A stretch of DNA of 64,000 nt from Methylobacillus methanolivorans. GTDB taxonomy: Bacteria > Pseudomonadota > Gammaproteobacteria > Burkholderiales > Methylophilaceae. Below, in pieces: positions 25,363 through 35,001 of this stretch. The stretch's first letter is position 1. Each line of letters begins with the position of its first letter. The stretch is from NCBI RefSeq assembly GCF_044751345.1, contig NZ_JBIWXY010000001.1:1426001-1490000 (forward strand). The letters run 5' to 3'. Made by a program: the position numbers and the translations under genes. The notes beneath the pieces were generated by a model. It had not been told where the DNA came from. It saw only the letters and a list, made by a program, of their open reading frames with translations, and did no database searches.

Positions 25363-27825
25363 GTGTCACACCATCAACCACTCAAGCAGATAGTCATCGC
25401 GATCAGCTTGTTATTCACTACCTCTATTTATGCCGATACCGCCAAGCTTGCCTTCGACATTCCAGCAGAACCGCTGGAACAAGCCGTCAACCGTATTGCC
25501 AAGCAAGCCAATGTACAGGTACTGATCGCCAGCAATCTGGCGCAAGGCATTGCTGCCACGGCGCTAAAAGGCAACTTCACGGCACAGGAAGCGCTGGAAC
25601 GCTTATTGGCTGGCTCGGAGTTGGTCATTCAGTCAAAAGGCAACAACAGCTTCATCATCACAGCCGCACCACAAAAAACTTCGGTCTTGCCAGAAATTTC
25701 CACCACAGAACAAGCCGAACACACTTTGGAGCAAACCATTGTCACAGCAACCCGCACTCCCAAGAATATTGCGGAAATCGCCGGGACCGTGCAGACCATC
25801 AGCCATGAGGAAATCAGGCAGCAAGCCGCTGTTGGGCGCAAGACTGCCGATGCACTGGCACAACTGATTCCATCCCTGGCACCAAGCAGCGGTACCACCA
25901 GCAATTACGGTCAAACCATGCGAGGCAGGCAAGTGTTGGTGATGATTGATGGTGTTTCGCAGACTGGTTCGCGCGATGTCTCACGTCAGTTGAACAGCAT
26001 CAGCCCGGCGATGATTGAACGTGTTGAAGTCGTCTCTGGTGCCAGCAGTATTTACGGCTCTGGTGCGACCGGTGGCATCATCAACATCATCACCAAGCGC
26101 ACGGATAAATCCAAGCCACTCAGTTTCCAATCTAAAGTAGGCGTGGCTTCTGGTACCAATTTCAACCGCGATGGCTTGGCTTATGAACTAGGGCAAACCG
26201 TGTCTTTTAACCAGGACAGCATGGATGGCTTTCTAGGCATCAATTACACCAGCCGTGGTGACCAAATAGATGGCAACGGCAACCGTATTGCACCGGACCC
26301 AGCCCAAACCAGCCGCTCAGACACCGATACCATTGATATCAATGGCCGCCTGAACTTCAAACTAGACAACCTCCAATCACTCAGCGTTGGTGTGCAGTAT
26401 TTCAAGGATGAGCAAGACACTGCTTATGCCCCAGACTACTCCGGTAACTATTTACTCAACCCAAGCTACCGAGCTGTCAAAGGCTTGCACCTGAGCAAGC
26501 AGGCATTTACAGAGCGCTATGCCATCAATACGCAATACCAGAATAAGGACTTTCTGGGCCAAATCCTGAATATCGAGGCTTATTACCGTAAGGAAAAAGC
26601 GCGCTTTTTCCCGACCCTGTTCACAACGAGTTACGCCACCCAATCACAATCCAATATTGATGTAGCAGGCTTCAGGTCTACCATGCAAAGTGATCTGCAA
26701 CTACAAGGCAAGGAATTAACGCTCACCTATGGCCTGGATTATGATCACGAAAAAGATCATCAATATATCGATGTCTTAAGTTTTACCAACCTGGGAACCA
26801 ACTATACCGATACTGGCAACCAATTCGATGCTGGCCCGGATACCACTGTCCAGAACCTGGGCACATTCCTGCAAAGCGCTTTTGCCGCAACAGAAAAGCT
26901 GAATATCCAGGCGGGAGTTCGCTATCAATATATTCGCGCAAAAACGGAAGCATTCATTCCAACGGCCGCCGCTAGAAATGCAGCAATTGGCAATGCAGCA
27001 AACCTGACCCCGGTAGATGGCGGTTCCACCAGCGCGGGCAAAGCACTATTCAACCTGGGTGCGGTATATAAGTTGCAAGCTGGACAGCAGGTATTTGCCA
27101 ACTTCTCACAAGGCTTCAGCTATCCCGATGTGCAACGCATCATGCGTGATGTCCCCACTGGCTATAACTTGGCATCTGCCAATATTACGCCTATCACCGT
27201 GAACAGCTATGAATTAGGGTGGCGCCTGCAACAACCACGCGGCCTGAATACCGGCATCACGGCATTCTTCAATGACTCCAACAAAGTGGTGCAATTCCAG
27301 GCCAATAGAACCATCAATGTTGCCAGCACAGACCAGCGTATTTATGGTGTGGAGCTAAACACCAGCTATCCCGTGCTTGAGCAATTCAAGGTAGGTGGCA
27401 CATTGGGCTATACCCGAGGGCAGTTTAAGGATGCAGCAGGCGAGTGGCGCGAACTGAACGCTTACCAAATTTCCCCCATCAAGGCTACGCTGTTCGGCGA
27501 GTGGGATAATCAACGTGGATCGGGCGTCAGGGTGCAAATGCTGGCCATCAAAGGCACCAACGAAGCATACAAAGATGCTTTAGTTGCCACATACGATAGC
27601 AATGTAGTCGCCAATAGCGCGGCAGAGATCAAGGGCTATGCACTGATTGATGTGCTGGCACACTTCCCTGCCCCCAAGGGACGTATCGATGTTGGAGTAT
27701 ATAACCTGTTCGACAAATATTACCGTACGGTTTATACCCAACAGGCTGCTGTCACCTTTGGTCGCATTTCAAGCATTCCCGCAGAGGGTCGAACGATAGC
27801 ACTGAGCTATACCATCGATTATTAA
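25363..27825 (+). CDS. TonB-dependent siderophore receptor with STN signalling domain (first set)
   Basis: Outer-membrane receptor that imports an iron chelate using TonB energy and signals through its periplasmic STN domain. The 820-residue product starts at GTG 25363. It has a signal peptide ending at SIYA-DTAKL, an STN domain (about 25-100: FDIPAEPLEQAVNRIAKQAN), a TonB box region (EQTIVTATRTPKN), a plug (RGRQVLVMIDGVSQTGSRDV, then GASSIYGSGATGGIINIITK) and a 22-strand barrel ending in ALSYTIDY. The ligand is unknown; the plug style is close to ferric-siderophore receptors. It follows its sigma/FecR pair by 88 nt. Confidence 0.92.
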   Translation: MSHHQPLKQIVIAISLLFTTSIYADTAKLAFDIPAEPLEQAVNRIAKQANVQVLIASNLAQGIAATALKGNFTAQEALERLLAGSELVIQSKGNNSFIITAAPQKTSVLPEISTTEQAEHTLEQTIVTATRTPKNIAEIAGTVQTISHEEIRQQAAVGRKTADALAQLIPSLAPSSGTTSNYGQTMRGRQVLVMIDGVSQTGSRDVSRQLNSISPAMIERVEVVSGASSIYGSGATGGIINIITKRTDKSKPLSFQSKVGVASGTNFNRDGLAYELGQTVSFNQDSMDGFLGINYTSRGDQIDGNGNRIAPDPAQTSRSDTDTIDINGRLNFKLDNLQSLSVGVQYFKDEQDTAYAPDYSGNYLLNPSYRAVKGLHLSKQAFTERYAINTQYQNKDFLGQILNIEAYYRKEKARFFPTLFTTSYATQSQSNIDVAGFRSTMQSDLQLQGKELTLTYGLDYDHEKDHQYIDVLSFTNLGTNYTDTGNQFDAGPDTTVQNLGTFLQSAFAATEKLNIQAGVRYQYIRAKTEAFIPTAAARNAAIGNAANLTPVDGGSTSAGKALFNLGAVYKLQAGQQVFANFSQGFSYPDVQRIMRDVPTGYNLASANITPITVNSYELGWRLQQPRGLNTGITAFFNDSNKVVQFQANRTINVASTDQRIYGVELNTSYPVLEQFKVGGTLGYTRGQFKDAAGEWRELNAYQISPIKATLFGEWDNQRGSGVRVQMLAIKGTNEAYKDALVATYDSNVVANSAAEIKGYALIDVLAHFPAPKGRIDVGVYNLFDKYYRTVYTQQAAVTFGRISSIPAEGRTIALSYTIDY

Positions 27826-27978
27826 TATTACTTCAATTAAAACCATCCCCCTGATATCGCAAAAATTAGGGGGATGGGTATGTGCTCAACGAACTTTTAC
27901 CCCGATTAACAATCGCCACTAAGCTCTACCACTAAAATGCTAAAAGCGTTTATTAACAGTTGAAGGGGCGACATCAAG

Positions 27979-28113
27979 ATGAAGAAAACAATTGCATTAC
28001 TTGCAATGGCAACCATCTTACTCAATGGTTGTTGCTGGTTCCCTCCATTTGGTGGAGGCCCGGGCGGTGGACCTGGAGGCGGTCAACAGCAAGGTGGCCA
28101 AGGTAGATATTGA
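27979..28113 (+). CDS. 44-residue Gly/Pro/Gln-rich lipoprotein
   Basis: A short ORF with ATG at 27979 and GAAGGGG 13-18 nt before it. It encodes a basic start (MKKTIALL), a hydrophobic core and a lipobox-like LLNGC followed by a second Cys. The mature part is WFPPF and then repeated Gly-Gly-Pro and Gln-rich sequence ending in GGQGRY. A clean terminator follows at once, which supports a real transcription unit. Lipid anchoring is inferred. Such tiny Gly-rich lipoproteins are easily missed in annotation, and no function can be given. Confidence 0.7.
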   Translation: MKKTIALLAMATILLNGCCWFPPFGGGPGGGPGGGQQQGGQGRY

Positions 28114-28117
28114 TACT

Positions 28118-28149
28118 AAAAAGCCAGCAGGAAGCTGGCTTTATTTTTT
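28118..28149 (+). terminator. intrinsic terminator after the small lipoprotein
   Basis: A 9-bp stem (28120-28128 with 28134-28142, AAAGCCAGC) with a 5-nt loop is followed by ATTTTTT. It lies 5 nt after the lipoprotein stop and may also end the convergent metallopeptidase transcript. Confidence 0.85.
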
Positions 28150-28996
28150 ACTCTTGCCGAAACGTATCACACGCCTGTATATCACCCAGTTTATAACCCG
28201 TACTGAACCACTTCATGCGTTGCGCGCTAGTGCCGTGGGTAAAGCTTTCAGGCACAACATGGCCCTGACCGCGTTTTTGCAAATAGTCATCACCAATGCG
28301 AGAGGCTGCATTCAGTGCAGATTCAATGTCTCCCGCCTCGACCACGCTGTACTGTTTATCAGCGTGATGCGCCCACACCCCAGCCAGACAATCTGCTTGT
28401 AACTCCTGCAATACAGATAACTTATTGGCCTCAGTCTCACTCATATGCGCACGCACTTGGTCAATTTTAGACAATACGCCAAGCAGGTTCTGTACATGGT
28501 GCCCCACTTCATGCGCAATCACATAGGCCCGCGCAAATTCGCCCGGTGCACCTAGCTGCCTTTCCAGCGTTTCATAAAACCCAAGGTCTATATACACGGT
28601 GCGATCAAGGGAACAATAAAACGGCCCCATGGCGCTCTGCCCAACGCCGCAACCGGTTTGCGTAGTGTTGGAACTACCACCAAACAACACTAATTTGGGT
28701 TCCTGATAAGTGCGCCCTGCTTCACTGAACAGCTTGCCCCAGACATCTTCGGTGTTGGCTAACACCGACGAAACGAACATGGCCTGCTTGTCATCCATGG
28801 ACGGAGCCGTGCCTTGTTGTTGTGTTGCCGGCGCATTGGCACCATCGAGCAAACCGAGTATGGTCAAGGGGTTAACGCCGAATATCCAGCCCGCCACCAA
28901 CGCCACCAAGACAGCGCCTAATCCAAGGCCACCTTTTCCGCCGCCTCCGCGCCTATCTTCTACATTGCCTGAGCGCCTTAATCCATCCCACTTCAT
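28148..28996 (-). CDS. neutral zinc metallopeptidase, YpfJ family
   Basis: Membrane-anchored zinc protease of the YpfJ/KPN_02809 family, 282 residues. A charged and Gly-rich N-terminus (RRSGNVEDRRGGGGKGG) precedes one hydrophobic anchor (about residues 25-50). The soluble domain has GSSNTTQTGCGVGQSAMGPF, YCSLDRTVYIDLGFYE and the zinc motif AHEVGHHVQNLLG near residue 163. The C-terminal ELQADCLAGVWAHHA supplies the third ligand region. Substrates are unknown. Confidence 0.9.
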   Translation of the reverse strand: MKWDGLRRSGNVEDRRGGGGKGGLGLGAVLVALVAGWIFGVNPLTILGLLDGANAPATQQQGTAPSMDDKQAMFVSSVLANTEDVWGKLFSEAGRTYQEPKLVLFGGSSNTTQTGCGVGQSAMGPFYCSLDRTVYIDLGFYETLERQLGAPGEFARAYVIAHEVGHHVQNLLGVLSKIDQVRAHMSETEANKLSVLQELQADCLAGVWAHHADKQYSVVEAGDIESALNAASRIGDDYLQKRGQGHVVPESFTHGTSAQRMKWFSTGYKLGDIQACDTFRQE

Positions 28997-29104
28997 GTGA
29001 CTTCTCCCGAGCCAAGATGGTTTTCATCATACGCCCATCCCGTGGCTTGATTATGATGAATTGGGCTTACTCCCATTGTGGAACACTGCATCAGGATTTA
29101 GAAT

Positions 29105-29123
29105 GCGAATAATTATCATATCT
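29105..29123 (+). promoter_or_regulatory. candidate Fur box before the second sigma gene
   Basis: GCGAATAATTATCATATCT partly matches the Fur consensus (repeats of ATAAT/ATTAT) and lies 17 nt before the sigma gene start, where iron repression of an iron-uptake regulator would act. It was matched by eye only. Confidence 0.4.
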
Positions 29124-29139
29124 AGATCAAACACTTCTC

Positions 29140-29661
29140 ATGTCCGTCCAGCATGATTATTCATTTTCTGGCTTATATACCGCTCATCATGGCTGGCTAT
29201 GCGGCTGGCTAAGCAAGAAGCTGGGCTGCCAGCACAACGCCGCCGACATTACCCAGGATGCCTTTGTCAGGCTACTACTCAAGCATGATGCCTTGCAGGA
29301 TTTGAGCACGCCTCGCGCCTACCTGGTCAAGATTGCCAAGGGGCTGATCATTGACCAATGGCGGCGGCAGGAGCTGGAGCAACGGTATCTTGAGGCACTC
29401 AGGATAGATACCCAGCCATCGCTAGCATCTCAGGAAGTACAAGCTATGGTGATCGAAACCCTGCTAGAAATTGATGCCATGCTGAACCGGCTCAACCCCA
29501 GGGCCAGGCAGGCATTCCTGCTCGCTCAGATCGATGGGTTTACCTATCAGGAAATTGCTGACAACTTGGGGGTTTCAGAACGCATGGTGAAGAAATATAT
29601 GGCCACAGCCATGATGCATTGCCTGTTATTAAAACGTGACCTGAACGCTGCAGCCGGATGA
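29140..29661 (+). CDS. FecI-like ECF sigma factor (second set)
   Basis: ECF sigma factor of 173 residues, a normal length. Region 2 covers LCGWLSKKLGCQHNAADITQ and DAFVRLLLKHDAL; region 4 is near GFTYQEIADNLGVSERMVKK. It overlaps the FecR gene by 4 nt (ATGA). The product is not closely similar to the first sigma factor, so this is not a recent tandem duplication. Confidence 0.93.
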   Translation: MSVQHDYSFSGLYTAHHGWLCGWLSKKLGCQHNAADITQDAFVRLLLKHDALQDLSTPRAYLVKIAKGLIIDQWRRQELEQRYLEALRIDTQPSLASQEVQAMVIETLLEIDAMLNRLNPRARQAFLLAQIDGFTYQEIADNLGVSERMVKKYMATAMMHCLLLKRDLNAAAG

Positions 29662-30632
29662 AGCAAACCACTGACCATATTGCCTTGCAACAAGCGGCAG
29701 AGTGGTTTGCCGTACTGCGCGATGAGCATGTGCAGCAAGATGACCTTGCTGCCTGGCAGGTATGGCTCAACGCCAGCCCATTGCATCAATCAGCCTGGCA
29801 AGAAGTCGAAGCGATCAATACACCTTTTACACAACTCACTGCCATTGCCGACAAGCCTGCCGCACATCGTGCGCTGCACCATCCAGCATCCCGCCGCCAG
29901 GCCTTGAAACTATTAGGGTTTGCCGGTGCCGCCTTTGTTAGCGGCATGCTGCTTAAACGCTATACGCCATGGCAAGACTGGGCCACTACACTCACTGCAC
30001 AATCAGACATCCATCGTTCGGAACCAGGCAAGACCGACGTGGTCACGCTGGCTGATGGAGGCAAGCTCTGGCTTAATGCTGGCAGCGAAGCCAAGGTGGA
30101 ATATGGCATCACGCTGCGACGCATCACCCTCGTAGCAGGGGAACTACTACTGCAATCTGGTCATGATCAAGCACTCCGCCCCTTGGTGGTCGACACGCTC
30201 CATGGCCGGCTGACAGCGCTAGGCACACGCTTCAGCGTGCAACAACAGGCAGAATTCACCTTGCTCGCCGTCTATGAAGGCCAGGTAGCTATTCAGCCGA
30301 AGCAAGGTAAAACAGTCATTATTGAGGCTGGCTGGCAAGCCCGCTTCGACCGCCAGCACGTTGCACACACCGCACCGGCATCACCCGCCAGGGAAGCTTG
30401 GACACGCGGCATACTCATCGCTGATAACCGCAGGTTAGATGACTTTATTGCCGAGCTAAGCAACTATTACCCCGGCAAGCTTAGTGTGTCGCCTTCTATC
30501 GCGCACTTGCGGCTGATGGGAGCCTATCCGTTTAACGACGTGCCAAAAACGCTCAACGCGATTACCCAGACACTACCTGTATCTCTGCAACAGTTAGGCG
30601 CAGACGGCATCATGCTGATACCTGCTCATTAA
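29658..30632 (+). CDS. FecR-like regulator (second set)
   Basis: A 324-residue FecR protein. An N-terminal DUF4880-like part (about 5-50: EWFAVLRDEHVQQDDLAAWQ) is followed by a membrane helix near LLGFAGAAFVSGMLLK (about 85-100) and a periplasmic FecR domain (VVTLADGGKLWLNAGSEAKV, LTALGTRFSVQQQ). The C-terminal segment resembles an STN partner region (MGAYPFNDVPKTLNAI). The start overlaps the sigma gene stop. Confidence 0.92.
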   Translation: MKQTTDHIALQQAAEWFAVLRDEHVQQDDLAAWQVWLNASPLHQSAWQEVEAINTPFTQLTAIADKPAAHRALHHPASRRQALKLLGFAGAAFVSGMLLKRYTPWQDWATTLTAQSDIHRSEPGKTDVVTLADGGKLWLNAGSEAKVEYGITLRRITLVAGELLLQSGHDQALRPLVVDTLHGRLTALGTRFSVQQQAEFTLLAVYEGQVAIQPKQGKTVIIEAGWQARFDRQHVAHTAPASPAREAWTRGILIADNRRLDDFIAELSNYYPGKLSVSPSIAHLRLMGAYPFNDVPKTLNAITQTLPVSLQQLGADGIMLIPAH

Positions 30633-30679
30633 AAATTTTCACATCCGAGGTTCCCTTTTCTACATCTGCTTCGGTTTAG
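30632..30679 (+). promoter_or_regulatory. candidate ECF-sigma promoter before the second TonB receptor
   Basis: AAAATTTTCACATCCGAGG then TT (30632-30652) aligns with the element before the first receptor, with one single-base gap. GGTTTAG at 30673-30679 would be near -10. It has the same position relative to the receptor gene as the first copy. Confidence 0.4.
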
Positions 30680-30719
30680 AGGTGAAGCATTTCATTTCTA
30701 CACTCAATCAGGGAAACCC

Positions 30720-33125
30720 ATGCAACCTCATCCGTCCATTACTCCGCTCCGACACCTTTTACGTGCAGCGCTTCTGGTCATTTCTATCGGCAGCGTATCA
30801 GCCATACCATCCATCGCTGCCGAACCGAATGTAGAATTACACGATTACCATATCCCAGCAGGACCACTGAGCCAGGTATTGAGCCATTTCGCTGCCGATG
30901 CTGGGATTCTGCTCTCAGCAGATGCCGCATTGGCCGATGGCAAGACCAGCCCTGGGCTAAATGGAAAATACAGTATAGAAACTGGTTTTAAAGAACTATT
31001 GAAAGGTTCTGGTCTCCGCTATCAGCAACAAGAAAAACAACGCTACACCATTGTCCCCAATGACATCAAAACCGAGGTGCTACCTGAAATCAAGGTCAGT
31101 GCTGGCGACCAGAACATCAATCTCTTACCAACACCATATGCCGGCGAGCAGATCGCAAAAGGTGTCAGGCTAGGAATATTGGGCAACACCTCCAACCTCC
31201 GCGCCCCATTCAGCACCACCAGCTACACATCGGTCGCCATCCAAAATCAGCAGGCAAGAACCATCGCGGAATCAATCAATCGCGACCCATCCGTGCGCTA
31301 CACAGTTGCTCCTGGTGGCAATGTGGACAATCTATACATACGAGGCTTTCCAATCTGGGAGGGAAACTCAGGAGAAATCGCCTTTGATGGCATTTATGGT
31401 ATTGCTCCCAATTACCGTGTCAGGACAGAGTATGTGGAACGTATTGAGGTGATTAAGGGGCCGGGCGCATTATTGTTTGGCATCTCGCCAAACGGCTCGG
31501 TCGGAGGCGTCATCAATATTGCTCCCAAGCGAGCCAACAAGGACGTCACCACATTCACCACATCGCTGATCAGCAACAACCAAGCTGGGGGCCATTTGGA
31601 CATTGGCAGGCGCTTTGGTACAGATAGCCAGTTTGGCATTCGCTTCAATGGTAGCTATTACAACGGTGACACTGCTACCGACAAGCAATCTATGGAAGGG
31701 CACACGGGTGCATTGGCATTGGATTATGAGGGAGAGCACTTCCGCTCTACGCTGGATATCATCTTGCAAAAAGAGCATATCAATGCTCCCACCCGTCCAT
31801 TGATGCCCTCCGGTATTAGTCGTATGCCGGGCGCACCAGATGGCAAACGCAATGTCACCCAGCCTTGGGAATGGTCGGATAACAAAGAGCAAGCCATCCT
31901 GTTACGCACGGAATATGACTTCAATCAGTATTTATCATTATTTGCGAATGTAGGCACATCCTCAGCCAACGTCTCCCGTGTATACGACTCGGCTCCTCGA
32001 CTAGTGACCGAGCAAGGCACCACACAGATCACACCAACTTATGGCGTATTTGATGTTGCCCGCAAAACTTATGATGCTGGCCTACGCAGCAAATTCCAGA
32101 CCGGCTCAATTCAACACTCTGTCACATTCCAAACCAGTGTTTACCGCGACCAACTAGATAGAGCTCTGCTTGCAGGAACCGCAGTGACCTCGAATATTTA
32201 CGATACGATGGACTATGCAAAACAGCATATTGCCAAGCCTAGCTATATTCCACGCATCTATGATAACCAGAATACTAGCTTTGCCTTGGTCGATGCCATG
32301 TCCATGTTAGACGATAGGCTACAGATATCACTTGGGCTTCGTCACCAGCGAATCAAAACTACTAATCACAATGTGCTGAGTGCTAGTAATAACAACAATT
32401 ATGACCGCAGTGTCTCCACCCCTGCTATTGGTATCGTCGTACAACCGGTCAAGCATTTATCACTGTATGCCAACTATATCGAAGGCCTGAGCAAAGGAGA
32501 CATCGCACCACCCGCTGCCGTAAACTATGGCGAAGTACTGGCACCATACAAGAGCAAACAATATGAAACAGGCATCAAGTATGACGCTGGTCATTTCATG
32601 ACTACCATGGCCGTGTTCCAGATCGAGAAACCCAGCGGAGGCCTGGACAATGGCGTATTTTCCGCCAATGGTGAACAGCGCAATCGAGGCCTTGAACTAT
32701 ATAGTTACGGCACTCTGTTACCCAGCCTGCGGGCAATGGGTGGCATCACCTTGATAGATAGTGAAATCACCAGCGCAGCAACATCTAGCTTGATAGGCAA
32801 TCGACCCATCGGCACCAGCAAGCAACAGGCAAACTTGGGCGTGGAATGGGACTCTACCTTCATTCAGGACATGACATTAACTGCCGATGTTATCTATACC
32901 GGCAGTCAATATGTCAACCAGGCCAACACACTGCACATCCCTTCATGGACGCGCATTGACGTCGGAGCACGCTACCAAACCAGCATCGCTGGACGTCATA
33001 CCACATTGCGGGCCACCGTCCAGAATCTCACAGACCGTGCATATTGGTCAGGCATTACCTCGTGGGGTGCTGTTTCCCCTGCTATTCCACGCACTTTTGT
33101 GTTGTCGGCATCTGTCGATTTCTAA
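30720..33125 (+). CDS. TonB-dependent siderophore receptor with STN signalling domain (second set)
   Basis: Outer-membrane receptor of 801 residues. It has a signal peptide ending near SIAA-EPNVEL, an STN domain (about 38-118: YHIPAGPLSQVLSHFAADAG), a plug of the FpvA/FhuE style (SINRDPSVRYTVAPGGNVDN, then LYIRGFPIWEG and GPGALLFGISPNGSVGGVIN) and a barrel ending in RTFVLSASVDF with C-terminal Phe. The siderophore-receptor subfamily is suggested by RAPFSTTSYT in the plug. With its sigma/FecR pair it forms a complete surface-signalling module. Confidence 0.93.
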   Translation: MQPHPSITPLRHLLRAALLVISIGSVSAIPSIAAEPNVELHDYHIPAGPLSQVLSHFAADAGILLSADAALADGKTSPGLNGKYSIETGFKELLKGSGLRYQQQEKQRYTIVPNDIKTEVLPEIKVSAGDQNINLLPTPYAGEQIAKGVRLGILGNTSNLRAPFSTTSYTSVAIQNQQARTIAESINRDPSVRYTVAPGGNVDNLYIRGFPIWEGNSGEIAFDGIYGIAPNYRVRTEYVERIEVIKGPGALLFGISPNGSVGGVINIAPKRANKDVTTFTTSLISNNQAGGHLDIGRRFGTDSQFGIRFNGSYYNGDTATDKQSMEGHTGALALDYEGEHFRSTLDIILQKEHINAPTRPLMPSGISRMPGAPDGKRNVTQPWEWSDNKEQAILLRTEYDFNQYLSLFANVGTSSANVSRVYDSAPRLVTEQGTTQITPTYGVFDVARKTYDAGLRSKFQTGSIQHSVTFQTSVYRDQLDRALLAGTAVTSNIYDTMDYAKQHIAKPSYIPRIYDNQNTSFALVDAMSMLDDRLQISLGLRHQRIKTTNHNVLSASNNNNYDRSVSTPAIGIVVQPVKHLSLYANYIEGLSKGDIAPPAAVNYGEVLAPYKSKQYETGIKYDAGHFMTTMAVFQIEKPSGGLDNGVFSANGEQRNRGLELYSYGTLLPSLRAMGGITLIDSEITSAATSSLIGNRPIGTSKQQANLGVEWDSTFIQDMTLTADVIYTGSQYVNQANTLHIPSWTRIDVGARYQTSIAGRHTTLRATVQNLTDRAYWSGITSWGAVSPAIPRTFVLSASVDF

Positions 33126-33165
33126 TACCCCGAAACATCGGCAGCAGTAGATTACACTGCTGCCG

Positions 33166-34908
33166 TTATCTCTCCTCCACCTGGTATTTCATATTCCCTA
33201 TCCATAAGTCACGCCAGGCATTGGGCTTGGCGGAGAAATCCAACGCGTCCAACTCACGCTGTATCTTGGTGGCACCCAGCGCATCCATATCCTTGCCTGT
33301 CAGCCGCCCAGCGACTTTCCACACGCCTTGTGTACGCTGAAATACGTGGCTGCTATAACCACTCAATACCACCAGTTCCTGCTCGCCGTCATCGTTCATA
33401 TCAAGTACCAATACTGGGCAAGGTTTGCTGGTGCTGCAGTTAAGATAAAGCTTGCCGCTATTGCGCTGCTCAAGCAGGAAATCCACGAAGGCCGGATCAA
33501 GTGCAACAGTATGGGGATACGGCGTTAACTGTTCTTGCAATTGCGCATGCGTCAAAGGCTCCGGCCCTTGTGGCTTGAACGTGCGATACGTCACTTTCAT
33601 TGCGTCCTCTGCCTTTTGCCTGATCAAGACAGCATGCTCATGCGTGGTATTGCGTGCTAGCTCTTGGAGCACTTGGTTACCATATCGCCTGCCTTCCAAC
33701 CGTAAATACTCGAAATCAAAATCACTAACTGACGTACGGCCATCCAGCAACCGGGAAACCTGGCTATGCACTGCCAACCTGACAGGATCAAGGATTGGCG
33801 TCAGGGTCAGTATCAGCAATGTCACGGCGAACAATGCCGCCACAATATTGACTTGCCTTGCCTGTAACATCCAGACCGCATTCCGTCGTAACACAACCCA
33901 GGCATATCCCAGCGCGTAGATGGCCATGATCAGAATGGCCAAGGCCGCCCAGACCCTATCGATCGTCCAGCCATATTGCGTCACCCGCAACCCTAAAGAA
34001 TAAGCACACAAAAGGATATATACAGGCATGGTTAGCAGGCCGAGGCCGATGAAGCGTCGCAGCCACCTTGGGAAACGTTCCTCACGCGTAGCATCCTGCC
34101 AGGCAGCATTGAACAGGAAAATCGTCCACGCCAGCAGGCACAACATCAGGCTAGTGGCATAACCTGTTTTCCAGAGCAAGGCCAGGCCCTGAAACGGCAG
34201 TGCCAGCAAGAACAGAATCAGAATAAAACTGACCTCGGGCAGCAGCCAGCCCAATATATCCAGGCTGGCTCGGTAAATGCCGACCAAGGCATCTTCCTTA
34301 GCGGCATACAACGAGAGCCCTATGCCAAAGGTAATGGCGGTGACTGGATAGGCAAATATCCTGCTGCTGATCAAGTCCATGAGAAAATTGACATGCAGCA
34401 CCTTGAACAACCCGGCTAGCAAGAACAACAAGACCCAGAACAGGCCAGCAAACAATCCCGCCAGCATCAGCTTGACCCAGTTGCGCCAGGCTGCGGAAAA
34501 CAGGAAGGCATAATCACTAAACCACTGCCCCTTGCAGAGCCCATGCTCGGCAAACGGCAGCAATACAAACCAGCTAGAGAAGGTAATGCAGCCCAGGATA
34601 AAACCCAGCTCCCAGGTTTGATGATAGGGAATTCCCGACATCCAGGCCTGGTACCCGCTATACGCAGCAGCGCCTGCCATCAACAGGGAATAAGCCAGCG
34701 CCATTCCCCATAAGCGTCGCTGCTGGCGATAGGCCGGAAGTAGCATGAAACTGAGGGGCAGAGTGATGACCAAAGCATACAAAGCCCAGATAACGCTGAA
34801 ATATTGTTGAGGGATAGCCAACTTGAGTATCCACTCATGCAACAGCCACAGACCCAAGCCCTGCCCCGTCGCCCAGGCAATAATCCAGCTACGCGCTTGT
34901 CTACTCAT
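33166..34908 (-). CDS. DUF4153 multi-spanning membrane protein
   Basis: A 580-residue inner-membrane protein. The first 390 residues hold about 10-11 hydrophobic segments, and the last 190 form a hydrophilic domain. The membrane part resembles DUF4153 proteins. The C-terminal part contains VLVLDMNDDGEQELVVLSGY, which resembles an Asp-rich FG-GAP/calcium-type loop, then RTQGVWKVAGRL. No function is known. It is convergent with the second TonB receptor gene and divergent from panD. Confidence 0.78.
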   Translation of the reverse strand: MSRQARSWIIAWATGQGLGLWLLHEWILKLAIPQQYFSVIWALYALVITLPLSFMLLPAYRQQRRLWGMALAYSLLMAGAAAYSGYQAWMSGIPYHQTWELGFILGCITFSSWFVLLPFAEHGLCKGQWFSDYAFLFSAAWRNWVKLMLAGLFAGLFWVLLFLLAGLFKVLHVNFLMDLISSRIFAYPVTAITFGIGLSLYAAKEDALVGIYRASLDILGWLLPEVSFILILFLLALPFQGLALLWKTGYATSLMLCLLAWTIFLFNAAWQDATREERFPRWLRRFIGLGLLTMPVYILLCAYSLGLRVTQYGWTIDRVWAALAILIMAIYALGYAWVVLRRNAVWMLQARQVNIVAALFAVTLLILTLTPILDPVRLAVHSQVSRLLDGRTSVSDFDFEYLRLEGRRYGNQVLQELARNTTHEHAVLIRQKAEDAMKVTYRTFKPQGPEPLTHAQLQEQLTPYPHTVALDPAFVDFLLEQRNSGKLYLNCSTSKPCPVLVLDMNDDGEQELVVLSGYSSHVFQRTQGVWKVAGRLTGKDMDALGATKIQRELDALDFSAKPNAWRDLWIGNMKYQVEER

Positions 34909-35001
34909 GCAAGTAATCTCCTCTAAACCAATAAATCTTCATTTATTCAGCGTGTTGTTTCCACTATAATAGCGGGTCTCGTTTTTTTACATTGGCAGGC
35001 C

